DNA of 11,464 nt, taken from Cytophagales bacterium (GTDB lineage: Bacteria > Bacteroidota > Bacteroidia > Cytophagales > UBA9547). How positions within the stretch are numbered: the stretch's first letter is position 1; every line of letters begins with the position of its first letter. Below, piece after piece: positions 1 to 7,000 of the stretch. The stretch lies in contig JANYCH010000081.1 of NCBI GenBank assembly GCA_025360395.1, positions 1 through 11,464 of the forward strand, given 5' to 3'. A model generated the notes under the pieces. The model was given only the letters and a program-made list of their open reading frames with translations. It searched no databases and had not been told where the DNA came from. A program made the translations under genes and the position numbers.

Positions 1-69
1 GTCCCTGTCATGAAATTGCTTTAGAAACTCAATCTCATTTTGACCTTTAAATGATAAAAAATCCTCCAT
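1..69 (-). CDS. N-terminal fragment of an unidentified protein, cut by the left edge
   Basis: Reading the minus strand from base 69 gives an ATG followed by 22 further sense codons that stay open to the window edge; the peptide begins MEDFLSFKGQNEIEF. An in-frame TAA on the same strand at 82-84 lies four codons upstream, so this ATG is the first possible start. No Shine-Dalgarno sequence is visible, as for the other genes here. It is co-oriented with the lipoprotein gene at 188-400, about 118 bases away, so the two could be transcribed together. There is no signal peptide, so a cytoplasmic protein is likely. Only 23 residues are visible, too few to assign a family, and a chance ORF cannot be excluded. 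Confidence 0.4.
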   Translation of the reverse strand, partial: MEDFLSFKGQNEIEFLKQFHDRD

Positions 70-187
70 GTCGAATTTGTGTTAACCAAAGAAAGTTACG
101 AAAATTTTAGATAAACGTAATTATCTGGGCTCTACTATAAAATTATTCAAGAGCTATCAGCTAATACCCATTACCTATTTGCCAATT

Positions 188-400
188 TTAATGATTCTTT
201 TCGCCCCTTTTGATGTTTGTTGTATCGGTCCTCGATTCCTCCCCGTCAATTGTTTGCTCCCGGCCGGCACTGTCATTTGAAATTGCATTTTCAAATGTTT
301 TGCCGCCCCTTGTATTGTCATTTTGGTCATTGCCATTCTCTTTGCATGATAGAAGGCCTGAAGCCACTAAGGCAGCTAAAAAGTATTTCATAATTTTCAT
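188..400 (-). CDS. small outer-membrane/surface lipoprotein (70 aa), function unknown
   Basis: The 70-residue product starts with a short basic stretch (MKIMK) and a hydrophobic core (YFLAALVASGL), then a lipobox-like L-L-S-C with Cys19 as the predicted lipidation site. The mature part is about 51 residues, very polar, rich in Asn, Asp, Glu, Thr and Gly, and low in complexity, so it is probably an unstructured surface tail. Residues right after the cysteine are K-E-N, with further acidic residues close by. This resembles the K-(D/E) export signal that sends lipoproteins to the cell surface in Bacteroidota; surface exposure is inferred. A second Met at position 4 is an alternative start. The gene is divergent from the lipid kinase gene at 505. 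No known domain is recognised. Confidence 0.7.
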   Translation of the reverse strand: MKIMKYFLAALVASGLLSCKENGNDQNDNTRGGKTFENAISNDSAGREQTIDGEESRTDTTNIKRGEKNH

Positions 401-504
401 GGTGATAGTTTAATGTTTTGAAGCTTACAAAAAAACCGTGCTAGGTTCATTAAGCATAATCTCTTACGGCATGTTTATTTAGTAGTGCCATCAATCTATT
501 TTTT
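401..504. promoter_or_regulatory. divergent intergenic region between lipoprotein and lipid kinase genes
   Basis: These 104 bases separate two divergently transcribed genes and so must hold, or overlap, the promoters for both. No convincing match to the Bacteroidota pair (TTG, then TAnnTTTG about 20 bases on) could be found by eye in either direction. The T-rich run just before the ATG at 505 is too close to the start codon to be a useful -7 element. The assignment as a promoter region rests on gene orientation alone. Confidence 0.4.
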
Positions 505-1398
505 ATGCACCTGAGCCATATTCATTTTATTTTAAATCCAGCATCTGGCCAGGATGAGCCAATACTTTCTTATATCAACGATGTCTTTGCCGGTTCTGAA
601 ATTAAATGGGATATATCTGTAACAAAGGAAAAAGGTGATGCAAGAAGATTTGCAATAGAGCAAGTTGGTAAAACAGACCTTATTGCTGTGTATGGCGGTG
701 ATGGAAGTGTTTCAGAGGTTTCGGGAGGGCTAATTAATTCTCAAACACCCCTTGCCATCATTGCAGGCGGCACTGCAAATGTTATGGCCAAAGAACTGGG
801 CATGCCGATTGATACTATTGAAGCCCTTGGATTATTGCGGGATGGAAGCTTTTCATTCAAAGAAATAGACATGGGCACTGCAAATGATGTCCCCTTTATA
901 TTGAGGGTGAATTTTGGGATATTGGCTGATATGGTGAGCAATACTGACCGTGAATTAAAAAATTCGATTGGCCAGTTAGCTTATGGGGTTTCTACAATTC
1001 AAACAATCAATAAAGCAGAGGCCGTCAAATATTTTTTAGAAATTGACGGAATTAAAGTTGAAGAAGAAGGTGTGGCTTTAACAATTACAAATTCCGGAAA
1101 TATTGGAATAAAAGATTTTAAAATCCTGCCTGATATAAGTATATCTGATGGATTTTTGGACGTTGTATTACTTAACAGTGTTGACCTGGTTTCGCTCGTT
1201 AAGGTGGCAGGATCTACTCTTTTTCAAACCAGTTCGGATATTTTGAAACATTGGAAATGCAAAGAGATCAAAATCACGACAGAAAATCCGGTATCCTGGA
1301 TCTGCGACGATTTTGAGCAAAATAACGACCATGTGCACATCAAAATTTCACCCTCTTTGTTGAGGGTCCTTGTTCCTGAATTTGTTTCAAAATCCTGA
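505..1398 (+). CDS. diacylglycerol kinase-family lipid kinase (YegS/LCB5/DgkB type)
   Basis: The 297-residue protein has the full catalytic signature of the DAGK_cat superfamily: an N-terminal N-P-x-S-G nucleotide motif (N11-P-A-S-G15), the glycine-rich G64-G-D-G-S loop followed by VSEV, and G89-T-A-N92 leading into MAKELGMP. Family members phosphorylate diacylglycerol, sphingoid bases or related lipids with ATP at the inner face of the cytoplasmic membrane. Length matches the family, and the C-terminal half is the beta-rich lipid-binding domain. No transmembrane segment is seen. The loop has Ser where many relatives have Thr (GGDGT), a conservative change. The gene is first in a tight cluster, with its TGA only 6 bases before the phosphatase ATG, so the two are almost certainly co-transcribed. 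The lipid substrate cannot be told from sequence. Confidence 0.9.
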   Translation: MHLSHIHFILNPASGQDEPILSYINDVFAGSEIKWDISVTKEKGDARRFAIEQVGKTDLIAVYGGDGSVSEVSGGLINSQTPLAIIAGGTANVMAKELGMPIDTIEALGLLRDGSFSFKEIDMGTANDVPFILRVNFGILADMVSNTDRELKNSIGQLAYGVSTIQTINKAEAVKYFLEIDGIKVEEEGVALTITNSGNIGIKDFKILPDISISDGFLDVVLLNSVDLVSLVKVAGSTLFQTSSDILKHWKCKEIKITTENPVSWICDDFEQNNDHVHIKISPSLLRVLVPEFVSKS

Positions 1399-1404
1399 TC
1401 CAAT

Positions 1405-1959
1405 ATGTTGACAAGAATTAAAAGCTATTGGATTATATGTGTCATATTTTTTCAGAAAATAGCAGATCATACACACAATACTATTTTTGGTGCCCCTACT
1501 TTAAAAAGAAGTAAAATAACGGCCAATCTCTTTCTGGGTGGCCAATATAACCTTCAGGGATTGACCAGATTAAAAAAAATCGGCATCACAGCCATTATCA
1601 ATATGCGAATGCATTCTATTTACACTTTAGCGCATTATCAGGGTTTTCAGTATTTGCACCTTCCCACAGTTGACAATACTGCGCCAAAGCTAAATGACCT
1701 TATAGAAGGGGCCGAATTCGCCGATAATGAAATAAAAAATGGAGGTAAGGTCTATATTCACTGCAGGCAAGGTCATGGTAGGGGCCCTAGTATGGCCATA
1801 GCTTACTTATTAAAAATAGGAACAACTTATGACGATGCTTATAAATTGGTAAAGAGGGTGCGGACTTTTATTAATCCTAGAATGGAACAGATTGAACGCC
1901 TGAAAGAATTGGAAACATACTATAGTCATCAAAAAATAGAAAATTCAGTTATAATTTAA
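1405..1959 (+). CDS. dual-specificity (cysteine-based) phosphatase family protein
   Basis: The 184-residue protein contains the Cys-x5-Arg phosphatase loop H119-C120-R-Q-G-H-G-R126, with Cys120 as the expected nucleophile and Arg126 as the phosphate-binding residue. Asp90, in VDNTAP, sits 30 residues upstream, where the general acid of DSP enzymes lies, so the active site appears intact. The early segment ITANLFLGGQYN is typical of the start of a DSP fold. The first 20 residues include a short hydrophobic run (YWIICVIFF) that may associate with the membrane but is too short for a clear transmembrane helix. Family substrates include phosphoproteins, phosphoinositides and phosphatidylglycerophosphate (PTPMT1-like). 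Its place directly behind a lipid kinase makes a phospholipid substrate plausible, but this is inference. It lies 6 bases after the kinase and 17 bases before the metallopeptidase. Confidence 0.85.
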   Translation: MLTRIKSYWIICVIFFQKIADHTHNTIFGAPTLKRSKITANLFLGGQYNLQGLTRLKKIGITAIINMRMHSIYTLAHYQGFQYLHLPTVDNTAPKLNDLIEGAEFADNEIKNGGKVYIHCRQGHGRGPSMAIAYLLKIGTTYDDAYKLVKRVRTFINPRMEQIERLKELETYYSHQKIENSVII

Positions 1960-1976
1960 TCCTTAAATAAATAAAT

Positions 1977-2807
1977 ATGAGATGGTTAGGAAGAGGTTCG
2001 AGCGGTAATGTAGAAGACAGGAGAGGAATGGGTGGCCCGTTGGCGATAGGTGGAGGATTGGGGACAGTTGTACTTGTCATAATCAGCATGTTAATGGGTG
2101 GTAACCCGCTGCAATACCTGAATGTTGCCCAGGAACCAACTGAGAATGCAAAAACGCCCGAAAAGGACGAACAAGCCAAATTTGTATCTGTTGTTTTAAA
2201 AGATACCGAAGATGTTTGGGCTAAGATATTCACTGAACAACTTGGTAAAACCTATCAAAACCCAAAGCTGGTTATTTTTAGCAGAGGTGTTCAGTCTGGC
2301 TGTGGCAATGCTAGTTCATCTACGGGTCCTTTTTATTGTCCGCTCGATAGCAAAGTATACATAGACCTTAGTTTTTATGATGACCTCAAATCCCGATTTG
2401 ATGCACCAGGGGACTTTGCTATGGCTTATGTAATAGCACATGAAGTTGGCCATCATGTGCAAAATTTAATGGGCATTTCGGATAAAATAAGACAAGAACA
2501 GGAAGGGGCCAGTGAAAAAACTGCTAACAAATATTCTGTTAAATTAGAACTTCAGGCCGATTTTTTGGCTGGTGTATGGGCTCATTATGATCAGAAATAT
2601 AACAATGTATTGGAGCCAGGCGATATTGAAGAAGCCCTTACTGCTGCAAATGCAATTGGAGATGATAGGCTTCAAAAGCAGGCACAAGGGGAAATTACAC
2701 CCGATGCCTTTACTCATGGAACTTCTGAACAAAGAATGTATTGGTTTAAAAAAGGTTATGAGACCGGAGACATTACTCAGGGTTATGAATTGGTAAACCC
2801 AAACTAA
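1977..2807 (+). CDS. ypfJ: YpfJ-family neutral zinc metallopeptidase, membrane anchored
   Basis: The 276-residue protein matches the Zn_peptidase (YpfJ/KPN_02809) family along its length. It opens with the characteristic MRWLGRGSSGNVEDRRG segment, followed by one transmembrane helix at about residues 22-40, then a polar linker. The globular domain carries the SGCGNASSSTGPFYCP block, the zinc-binding H155-E-V-G-H159-H motif, and E191-L-Q-A-D195 followed by FLAGVWA, which should supply the third zinc ligand. The C-terminal HGTSEQRMYWFKKGYETG block is also typical. All expected catalytic residues are present. Topology should place the catalytic domain in the periplasm. The physiological substrate of this family is poorly defined. 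It follows the phosphatase by 17 bases and is probably the last gene of the operon; the symbol is given by family resemblance. Confidence 0.9.
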   Translation: MRWLGRGSSGNVEDRRGMGGPLAIGGGLGTVVLVIISMLMGGNPLQYLNVAQEPTENAKTPEKDEQAKFVSVVLKDTEDVWAKIFTEQLGKTYQNPKLVIFSRGVQSGCGNASSSTGPFYCPLDSKVYIDLSFYDDLKSRFDAPGDFAMAYVIAHEVGHHVQNLMGISDKIRQEQEGASEKTANKYSVKLELQADFLAGVWAHYDQKYNNVLEPGDIEEALTAANAIGDDRLQKQAQGEITPDAFTHGTSEQRMYWFKKGYETGDITQGYELVNPN

Positions 2808-2808
2808 A

Positions 2809-2988
2809 TTAATCCAGGGGAAAAAAAAGACTGGAATGATTTAAGTTAACAAGGTGCTTCAAACTATCTGGTATAGTTGTATTAAGGTTTTTTGAATTTT
2901 CTGCTTCAAATGGAGCTGGATTACCCAATGTGTTTGATTGTGATAATTTTGAATTGATTGGAGAGTTAGATCTTAATTTATTTTTCAT
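2809..2988 (-). CDS. possible small hypothetical protein (59 aa), doubtful
   Basis: The minus strand is open from an ATG at 2988 to a TAA at 2809, giving 59 residues (MKNKLRSNSPINSKL at the start, ending FFPLD). The peptide is rich in Asn, Ser, Leu and Lys, with no signal peptide, membrane segment or recognisable domain. Its stop lies one base beyond the stop of the metallopeptidase, so the two would be tail to tail with no room for a terminator. Its start lies just inside a 17-base palindrome that could serve as an operator. An open frame this short is not improbable by chance in AT-rich DNA, so conservation in relatives would decide. Confidence 0.25.
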   Translation of the reverse strand: MKNKLRSNSPINSKLSQSNTLGNPAPFEAENSKNLNTTIPDSLKHLVNLNHSSLFFPLD

Positions 2989-2990
2989 AT

Positions 2991-3007
2991 AACATAAATT
3001 TTATGTT
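2991..3007. repeat. perfect 17-base palindrome, candidate operator
   Basis: AACATAAA at 2991-2998 is followed by one T and then its exact reverse complement TTTATGTT at 3000-3007. With 8-base arms and a single-base centre it cannot form a good hairpin, which favours a dimeric DNA-binding protein site over a terminator. It lies about 105 bases before leuD and 2 bases before the start of the doubtful minus-strand ORF. The left arm plus the following Ts recur as a direct copy (ACATAAATTTT) at 3057-3067. No regulator can be named, and AT-rich DNA produces such palindromes readily. Confidence 0.3.
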
Positions 3008-3112
3008 TTACCAAAAAAGGCATGCCGTTACAAGGACAGTTGCTATTTTTCAATTGACATAAATTTTTTTCTGTCTTCGCGATTCGTATTTTTACATTCA
3101 TAATTTGTAACC

Positions 3113-3715
3113 GTGTCAAAAAAAACATTCAAAAAATTAGTCTCTACCTGTATTCCTGTTCAGGTTGACAATGTAGATACTGATCAGATCATACCGGCCA
3201 GATTTTTAAAGGCCACTTCTCGTGAAGGTTTTGGAGAAAATCTTTTCAGAGATTGGAGATACAATCCTGACAATACTCCAAAATCGGATTTCATAATGAA
3301 TTCCGGCAAATACTCTGGTCGCATTCTGGTTGCCGGAAATAACTTTGGTTGTGGTTCGAGCAGGGAACATGCTGCATGGGCAATAGTGGATGCTGGTTTT
3401 GATGTTGTTGTTTCAAGTTTCTTTGCAGATATTTTCAGAGGAAATTCGTTAAATAATGGTTTGTTGCCAGTGCAGGTAAGTCCTGCTTTTTTGCATGAAA
3501 TTTTTACTGCTATAAACCATAATCCCAAGGCAGAATTAGAGGTCGATCTTGAATCTCAACAAATTATTATAGTTTCAAACGGACATTCAGAACAGTTTGA
3601 AATTAACCCATATAAGAAAATGTGCCTTATAAATGGTTATGACGATATTGACTATATTCTTAGCATGAAGGATAAAGTCGAATCGTACGAGAAAAGTAAG
3701 GAGTTTAATTTTTAA
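3113..3715 (+). CDS. leuD: 3-isopropylmalate dehydratase small subunit
   Basis: LeuD forms the swivelling small subunit of isopropylmalate isomerase. With the iron-sulphur subunit LeuC it converts 2-isopropylmalate to 3-isopropylmalate in leucine synthesis in the cytoplasm. The 200-residue protein has the usual length and hallmarks: NVDTDQIIPARFLK at residues 20-33 and the core N77-F-G-C-G-S-S-R-E-H86 followed by AAWAI. The start must be GTG at 3113: an in-frame TAA lies at 3101-3103 and the first in-frame ATG is only at codon 62, inside conserved sequence. No Shine-Dalgarno sequence is visible. leuC, leuA and leuB are all absent from the window, although leuC and leuD are often adjacent; here the neighbours are unrelated, so leuD appears to be a separate transcription unit. 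Confidence 0.95.
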   Translation: MSKKTFKKLVSTCIPVQVDNVDTDQIIPARFLKATSREGFGENLFRDWRYNPDNTPKSDFIMNSGKYSGRILVAGNNFGCGSSREHAAWAIVDAGFDVVVSSFFADIFRGNSLNNGLLPVQVSPAFLHEIFTAINHNPKAELEVDLESQQIIIVSNGHSEQFEINPYKKMCLINGYDDIDYILSMKDKVESYEKSKEFNF

Positions 3716-3762
3716 TAGTGGAAGTTGTGCAAAATGCAGTGCACAGCACTTACTTAACAATA

Positions 3763-3796
3763 ACTCTCATAGTCTATTCTTATAATGATTGAGAGT
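3763..3796 (+). terminator. weak stem-loop downstream of leuD
   Basis: ACTCTCA at 3763-3769 pairs exactly with TGAGAGT at 3790-3796, leaving a 20-base loop. It lies about 50 bases past the leuD stop and could act as a terminator or processing site. There is no T-tract after it and the loop is long, so it does not meet the usual rho-independent pattern. Confidence 0.2.
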
Positions 3797-3805
3797 GGAT
3801 ATTTC

Positions 3806-3817
3806 ACCAAATTTGGT
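3806..3817. repeat. 12-base perfect palindrome upstream of the giant gene
   Basis: ACCAAATTTGGT is its own reverse complement and lies about 155 bases upstream of the giant secreted-protein gene, in the 257-base gap after leuD. It could be an operator half-site pair. A second inverted repeat, ATTTCAT at 3901-3907 and ATGAAAT at 3919-3925, lies closer to the start codon. Neither can be tied to a known regulator. No clear TTG / TAnnTTTG promoter was found in the gap. Confidence 0.25.
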
Positions 3818-3972
3818 AATGATATTACATCTATAAACAAAGACTTTTATTAATTATTTAGCTATCAGGTTGTTTTGCACCTAGTTAGAAGGTTTATTTC
3901 ATTTCATTTATTGCACGTATGAAATTGTACGGTGGTTTTTAGGGAATATTGTATTCCATAAAAACTACAAAC

Positions 3973-4038
3973 ATGAAATATATTTTAGTTTTAATTTTTA
4001 GTTTTTCAGCATCTTTTATAAGTCCTCTGTTTTCTCAA
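3973..4038 (+). other. Sec signal peptide of the giant protein
   Basis: The first 22 residues have a single early Lys, a hydrophobic core (YILVLIFSFSASFIS) and a polar end, PLFSQ, before T23-C24. Cleavage after S-Q is common among Bacteroidota secreted proteins. Cys24 is not preceded by a lipobox, so this reads as a signal peptidase I substrate and not a lipoprotein. Export through Sec to the periplasm is well supported; further transport by T9SS is inferred. Confidence 0.85.
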
Positions 4039-7000
4039 ACATGCAATAGCCTGAACATTGGAATTGGATCAAGCAATACCGCCCCTTGTTTAAATACCAG
4101 CACAAGTTTCTGGCGCACAGGTGACTGGCAGCTTCAAAACGATGTCAAATGGTTTATAGACGGTACTCAGGTGGCAACAGGGAGTAACCTGAACTATACC
4201 TTCTCTACCACAGGTAGCCATACAATCAAAATATCAGGTAAATCATCTGACAATACCTGTGTAAAAGAAAATACCTTAGCCATAATCGTCTCTCCTGCTG
4301 CAGGTTCTATTACCGGCCCAAATTCAGTAGTAGCCGGACAACAGAACGTTATTTATTCAGTTCCAGACCTGGGTGAGGGAACATATAGCTGGTACACCAC
4401 AACTGATGCACAGATAGTGGCCGGACAAAATACTAGGCAGATAAGGATTAATTATGGAAATGGTATTGGCAATTCATTCCAGGTGGTGGCGCAATACACC
4501 AGTAGGGCGGGTTGCTACAGTAGTAGCAGTTATACAGTTCAAAAAGTACCTGGTAATACAACAGGCAATTGCAACAACCTTGACCTTGCCATTGGCATCA
4601 GCAACCCTGGTCCTTGCATCAATTCCAACACCAGCCTTTGGATGACGGGAAGCCAGGCAGTTCAAAATAACCTGGCTTGGTATGTGGACAACCGACAGGC
4701 AGGAACAGGCCAAAAGCTGAATTATACTTTTAGCACTTCCGGTCAGCATGTGATAAAACTTGTTGGGAAAACCAGCGACAATACCTGTTCAAAAGAGACC
4801 AGCCTTACTGTAAACGTTGCTCCTGTTGTAGGGCCTATTACCGGGCCAACAAAAGTGATGCCCAATACTGACCAGGTTTATTCAGTACCCAATATGGGAA
4901 CCGGCACCTACAACTGGTGGTATACAACTGATGTGCAGATAACATCAGGACAGAACACCAATTCAGCCACCTATCATTTCGGCCACAGCATCAGCGATAA
5001 TTTTACTGTGAATGTTGGTTATACCTCAGCTAAAGGATGCTATTCGGAGAGAAATTTGGCTGTTGGTAAAGGATTACCTTGTTCGGATAGTACAATAAAA
5101 GCCTATGTTTCAAGAAACGAAATAAGGGTTAGAGCTGCAAAAATGTCTGGTTGCAACACAAGGACTGAGCATCAAATCGGGGACATGGCATATTTTGCAA
5201 TTCCAGGGAACGTAATTTTATCAAGGCCAATTTTTAGCAGCGACAAGGCGTTTTTGGTAGTTCAAAAGGGTAATTTACTTGATACCATTAGGTTCCAATC
5301 AGGTACACAACAGGGCAATGTTCTACTCTATGCATCTTCCACACAAGGTACTCAGCCAGGTACTATCATTACTACCGGAAAAATATCCTTTTGGCTTGAA
5401 ACAACAACTACAAATGGAGATGTTGCGGTCAATCTATCTTTAAACCTCAACAGGCCGCTTACCATCAATGCGCGGATAGACAACACCATGCTAACCAATC
5501 CTCCATTCTCTACCCAAACCTGTCATAAAGATTCTATTTCTCTGTTTGTCAGGAATAATTACAACCCAAATCAGAATGCAATTAGAGGTATTTTTACAAT
5601 TCAGTTAAATAGTAATGTAGATTATCTGGGATTTAAATCGCCACAGTTTAAATTAGTTTCTCAAGTCGGCAATTTAGTAACCTTCAATACCGATAGCACC
5701 CTGGGAACAACTAAGTCATTTAACTTTAAATATTATCTCCGTGGCAAATGCACAAACTTAGATTCCAATAAAACAGTTTCATTTTCCAAGGACCTTTACC
5801 GTTTTTCATATTCGGTCCCAACCAATAACAGCCAATTTGCCGACACCAGCACTTTCGCTTACAATGTTTTCAATCCCATCCTGGATTTCCCGGTACTCAG
5901 GATACCTCAAACCGGTGCGCCAAATTCGATCTTTGATGGCAGGGTACTGATCAGGAACATTAACCAAACCACACCCTTCAATGGAAAAGTATTTGTAAAT
6001 TATGCCAATGGCACCGATAGGGTAACATTTATAATAAATAAAATTACAGCATCAGCACCAAATAATGGAACCGCGAAGGTATTACCTGCCAGTATCGTTG
6101 TAGCTTCTGACAACCAGTCAGTAAAATTCGAGGTAGAAATATCGAACCTGGCAGCAAATGACAGTGTCATTTTAAATGTCGGACAACAAATTAAACCCTG
6201 TCCGGTACCGGCTGTTTTATCCCCTGTGGTAAAAATGTCTTTTGCCTGTTCAGGCGCATTAGCTGCCTGCACCAAGGTTTATCCTCAAAAGACTAATCCG
6301 GTAATGAAAATAGAAACCATTGGTACTTTAATTGGCCTTCCTGAAACGATACCCTATTTTAAAGAACTGACTTGCCAGAACACCATTGGAAAATACAGGG
6401 AATTTGTATATCCGTTTGTAAGCAAAGGGGCGGTATATAAACCTAAGTTCTACCCAACAGCCACCTTGTACCAGGATTACAGTGTTATCCCTATTGATGG
6501 TGTGTCAATGGAAATTAGGCCCAACAAGTCCTCAGGCAGAAAACCTTCAAATTATAAGATTGTTGAAAACAAACACAAACCTATTGATACACGCTTATTG
6601 CCAAATGGTTTTCCATGCTCTTCAGAAGTGCCTTTTGTAATCAACGCCGGAGGTATATTTGCCAATGCCAAGACTGACACTTCCTATCATTGGATTGGAA
6701 CTAATACTCTATACGACGGTGATACCGTACTTGTGAGGGTGAGAGTTTACAATTGTTGCCCTTCAAAATACAAGCAGTTGCCTGAAGGCACTCTTGAAGG
6801 CCATTTCAGCACAGATAATTTTTGGGTAGGGCGGAGATATTTCGCCAATGCCTGTGATACAACCAAAGCAACCGATGAATTTCAGGCAAGATTAATCCCA
6901 AACTTCCCTAGTGGAACATTTGCCCGTACAACTAACTACTTTCTGCACCATAACATAAGTGCCGACACAACCCTGCCTGCGCATTTAACATTAAATACTT

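Larger units (their letters stand above)
2808..3112. promoter_or_regulatory. 305-base intergenic region upstream of leuD
   Basis: This AT-rich gap separates the metallopeptidase from leuD and must contain the leuD promoter, since leuD is too far away to be a simple member of the upstream operon. Visible contents are a 59-codon minus-strand ORF (2809-2988), a perfect palindrome at 2991-3007, and a repeat of ACATAAATTTT at 2992-3002 and 3057-3067. A TTG at 3054-3056 and TATTTTTA at 3087-3094 resemble Bacteroidota promoter elements but are about 30 bases apart, more than usual. No leader peptide, T-box or rho-independent terminator with a T-tract was recognised. Confidence 0.45.

Noticed and set aside
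70..187. Gap between the two left minus-strand genes
   Set aside because: Nothing beyond AT-rich sequence and short imperfect repeats; no terminator or RNA gene could be supported.
210..413. 67-residue plus-strand ORF
   Set aside because: It lies antisense over the lipoprotein gene, whose signal peptide and lipobox are convincing; the plus-strand product has no recognisable feature.
741..941. 66-residue minus-strand ORF inside the lipid kinase
   Set aside because: Antisense shadow of conserved DAGK motif sequence.
1949..2233. 94-residue minus-strand ORF
   Set aside because: Antisense to the conserved N-terminus of the metallopeptidase; no independent support.
2544..2796. Short ORFs on both strands near the end of the metallopeptidase (2544-2732 minus, 2572-2796 plus)
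   Set aside because: Alternate frames of the conserved ELQAD and C-terminal blocks of the metallopeptidase.
3054..3094. Possible leuD promoter (TTG at 3054, TATTTTTA at 3087)
   Set aside because: The elements are about 30 bases apart, longer than the usual Bacteroidota spacing, and the last base of the -7 box differs; kept only as a remark.
3184..3528. 114-residue minus-strand ORF
   Set aside because: Antisense to the leuD core motif region; leuD is certain.
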